Source: Sphingomonadales bacterium
GTDB taxonomy: Bacteria > Pseudomonadota > Alphaproteobacteria > Sphingomonadales > Emcibacteraceae
Length of the DNA: 8,481 nt
Reading direction: 5' to 3'
NCBI GenBank assembly: GCA_011051815.1
Contig: DRKK01000102.1
Span: forward strand, 1-8,481
The notes beneath the pieces were generated by a model. That model was not told the origin of the DNA. It did no database searches and was given only the letters and a program-made list of their open reading frames with translations. Shown here in pieces: positions 7,444 to 8,481 of the stretch. The number at the start of each line of letters is the position of its first letter. Position 1 is the first letter of the stretch. Position numbers and translations under genes: made by a program.

Positions 7444-7559
7444 ATAATAGAGGATAATCTTTAAAAAATCCCTAACCTCATCCATACATCGCAGTCATTA
7501 ATTTACTTTGAAAAAAATTCGCACCCTCCTGATTTTTGCACAACAAATGCGGGTTATGG

Positions 7560-7574
7560 TTAATGAAATCTTAA
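7560..7574. promoter_or_regulatory. CtrA-type binding box TTAA-N7-TTAA
   Basis: TTAA (7560-7563), seven bases TGAAATC, and TTAA (7571-7574) match the core of the Caulobacter CtrA box exactly. It lies about 94 bp upstream of the secreted-protein start and over 200 bp from the ahcY start. Another TTAA-N7-CTAA (7461-7475) is one base off. CtrA binding is inferred from the motif. The region is AT-rich, and I estimate a few percent chance of one such match arising at random in about 300 bp. Confidence 0.4.
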
Positions 7575-7667
7575 TTTTCATACCCCGTTTGAATGATGTT
7601 TGTTTGCACCACTAGATTACAAATTAACTTGCATGATTCGTTAAACAAGGCGTACGGAGATAATTGG

Positions 7668-8481
7668 ATGTCATCGATATATACCCACAATCAGAAAAAT
7701 ATATTTCTGGGCAAATTAATACAGGCAACATTTTGCATCATAATAGGCAGTCTGCTATTTGGCACAATGCAGGCTTCTGCAACCATCATTGAAATACAGG
7801 TGTCATCTCCGGTAAATTCAGTCTCCTTTCCTGCTCTTAGTCCTTACCTTGCCGCCAGTGACCTTGCTAAGTTCACGGTACGTTATGATACAGGAACAGC
7901 TGCATCCGGCAATTCAGGCAACACAACATTTTATAATGGAGCCATTACCTATTTAGGCTTTGATCTGGAACGTAGCGGCGTGTCTTTATACAGTGGGAAT
8001 GCCTCAGGTAATTTTGGTCGTGTCAGAGTGACAAATGCGCCTAATTTCCCCGTACAAGCAACAGACTCAATGGTTTTCGACCTCTTCACTGATGATAATA
8101 ATTACGCATTCCATGGCGTGGCCCCCCGAAATGCCGCTTTAACAGAAATTAACCCACCATTGCCTGATTATGTGACGGGTGATGCTTTGTTCGGAAATTT
8201 TCAGTTTGAATATTTTAAAATTAACCTCAGCGGTGTCAGTAAAGATGTATGGCCAGATACCAATCTTCCCGACCTTGCCGATTTAACCATGAATGGTGGG
8301 AGCGGACCCTTTGCACCTAAACTGGGAACAGGCCTTTGGAGGGCTGGTTACTTTTTACCATCTTATTTCCCCAATGGAGGGTCCAAAGGAACATTCGGAT
8401 CCGGTGCCCCACGGACCAATTCCCCCTTGAATGCAACCTATAACATCCGTGCTGTTTCAGGCGGGACACAAAATGGTGGCA
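7668..8481 (+). CDS. Secreted protein of unknown function, N-terminal 271 residues (3' end outside window)
   Basis: Translated by hand, the frame is open from ATG 7668 to the window edge. GGAG at 7656-7659 gives a well-placed SD. The product begins with a Sec-type signal: a basic Lys at 15, a hydrophobic core LIQATFCIIIGSLLFG (17-32) and a likely cleavage after ASA at 38. The mature part is rich in Gly, Asn, Ser, Thr, Phe and Tyr, with alternating hydrophobic residues that suggest beta structure (for example FTVRYDTGT and FYNGAITYLGFDLE). No Cys follows the signal, so it is not an obvious lipoprotein. I do not recognise the family. The style resembles proteins that end in a PEP-CTERM-type sorting tail, but that end is not in the window. 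GC is visibly lower than in the minus-strand genes. A CtrA-like box lies upstream. Confidence 0.8.
   Translation, partial: MSSIYTHNQKNIFLGKLIQATFCIIIGSLLFGTMQASATIIEIQVSSPVNSVSFPALSPYLAASDLAKFTVRYDTGTAASGNSGNTTFYNGAITYLGFDLERSGVSLYSGNASGNFGRVRVTNAPNFPVQATDSMVFDLFTDDNNYAFHGVAPRNAALTEINPPLPDYVTGDALFGNFQFEYFKINLSGVSKDVWPDTNLPDLADLTMNGGSGPFAPKLGTGLWRAGYFLPSYFPNGGSKGTFGSGAPRTNSPLNATYNIRAVSGGTQNGG

Larger units (their letters stand above)
7350..7667. other. Divergent AT-rich intergenic region between ahcY and the secreted-protein gene
   Basis: This 318-bp stretch has no supported gene. It should hold the promoters of both flanking, divergently transcribed genes. On the ahcY side I see a candidate promoter and an 11-bp inverted repeat around it. 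On the other side there is a perfect TTAA-N7-TTAA box, a single GANTC site (GATTC, 7635-7639) and the SD of the plus-strand gene (GGAG, 7656-7659). The best promoter-like pair for that gene is TTGAAT (7589) and TAGATT (7613) with an 18-bp spacer, which is weak. I looked for SAH or SAM riboswitch architecture before ahcY and did not recognise any. Confidence 0.8.

Noticed and set aside
6849..7457. 202-residue plus-strand open frame
   Set aside because: It lies almost wholly antisense to the highly conserved ahcY, and I recognise no family features in its translation.
7350..7667. SAH or SAM riboswitch before ahcY
   Set aside because: The leader from the candidate promoter is only about 35 nt, and no GC-rich conserved aptamer core was recognised in this AT-rich stretch.

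Overview
The window looks like part of an alphaproteobacterial chromosome. The evidence is the gene set and order on the minus strand: a DivL-like sensor kinase homologue, tsaE, an AmgK-type sugar kinase, a MurU-type nucleotidyltransferase and an alphaproteobacterial-type AddB. By eye, GC content falls from roughly 60% or more in addB to about 45% in the last gene. I cannot name the genus. The presence of divL and of a TTAA-N7-TTAA motif suggests a lineage with the CckA/ChpT/CtrA cell-cycle circuit.

Layout, following minus-strand transcription (right to left): ahcY (6054-7349) is a complete S-adenosylhomocysteine hydrolase. It is followed by a 10-bp hairpin terminator candidate (about 5988-6028). 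Next comes a compact, probably co-transcribed cluster: divL (3406-5913), tsaE (2930-3406), a single ORF joining AmgK-like and MurU-like enzymes (1208-2929), and addB (start at 1223, running off the left edge). The junctions in the cluster are very tight: a 1-nt TAATG overlap, a zero-gap TGA/ATG, and a 16-bp overlap. This suggests translational coupling.

To the right of ahcY lies a 318-bp AT-rich divergent intergenic region (7350-7667). It contains a candidate ahcY promoter flanked by an exact 11-bp inverted repeat, and a perfect CtrA-type TTAA-N7-TTAA box. On the plus strand a gene for a secreted protein of unknown function starts at 7668 and is cut by the right edge.

Together the genes cover methyl-cycle housekeeping (AhcY), cell-cycle and cell-fate control (DivL), tRNA t6A modification (TsaE), peptidoglycan sugar recycling (AmgK-MurU) and double-strand break repair (AddB). 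The most notable points are: a Tyr in place of the phospho-acceptor His in DivL, with ATP-binding motifs intact; the fusion of two consecutive recycling enzymes into one polypeptide; a 20-bp near-palindrome in the divL leader; and the CtrA-like box near a secreted-protein gene, a few kilobases from a gene of the pathway that controls CtrA. I saw no mobile element, CRISPR array, tRNA or rRNA gene.
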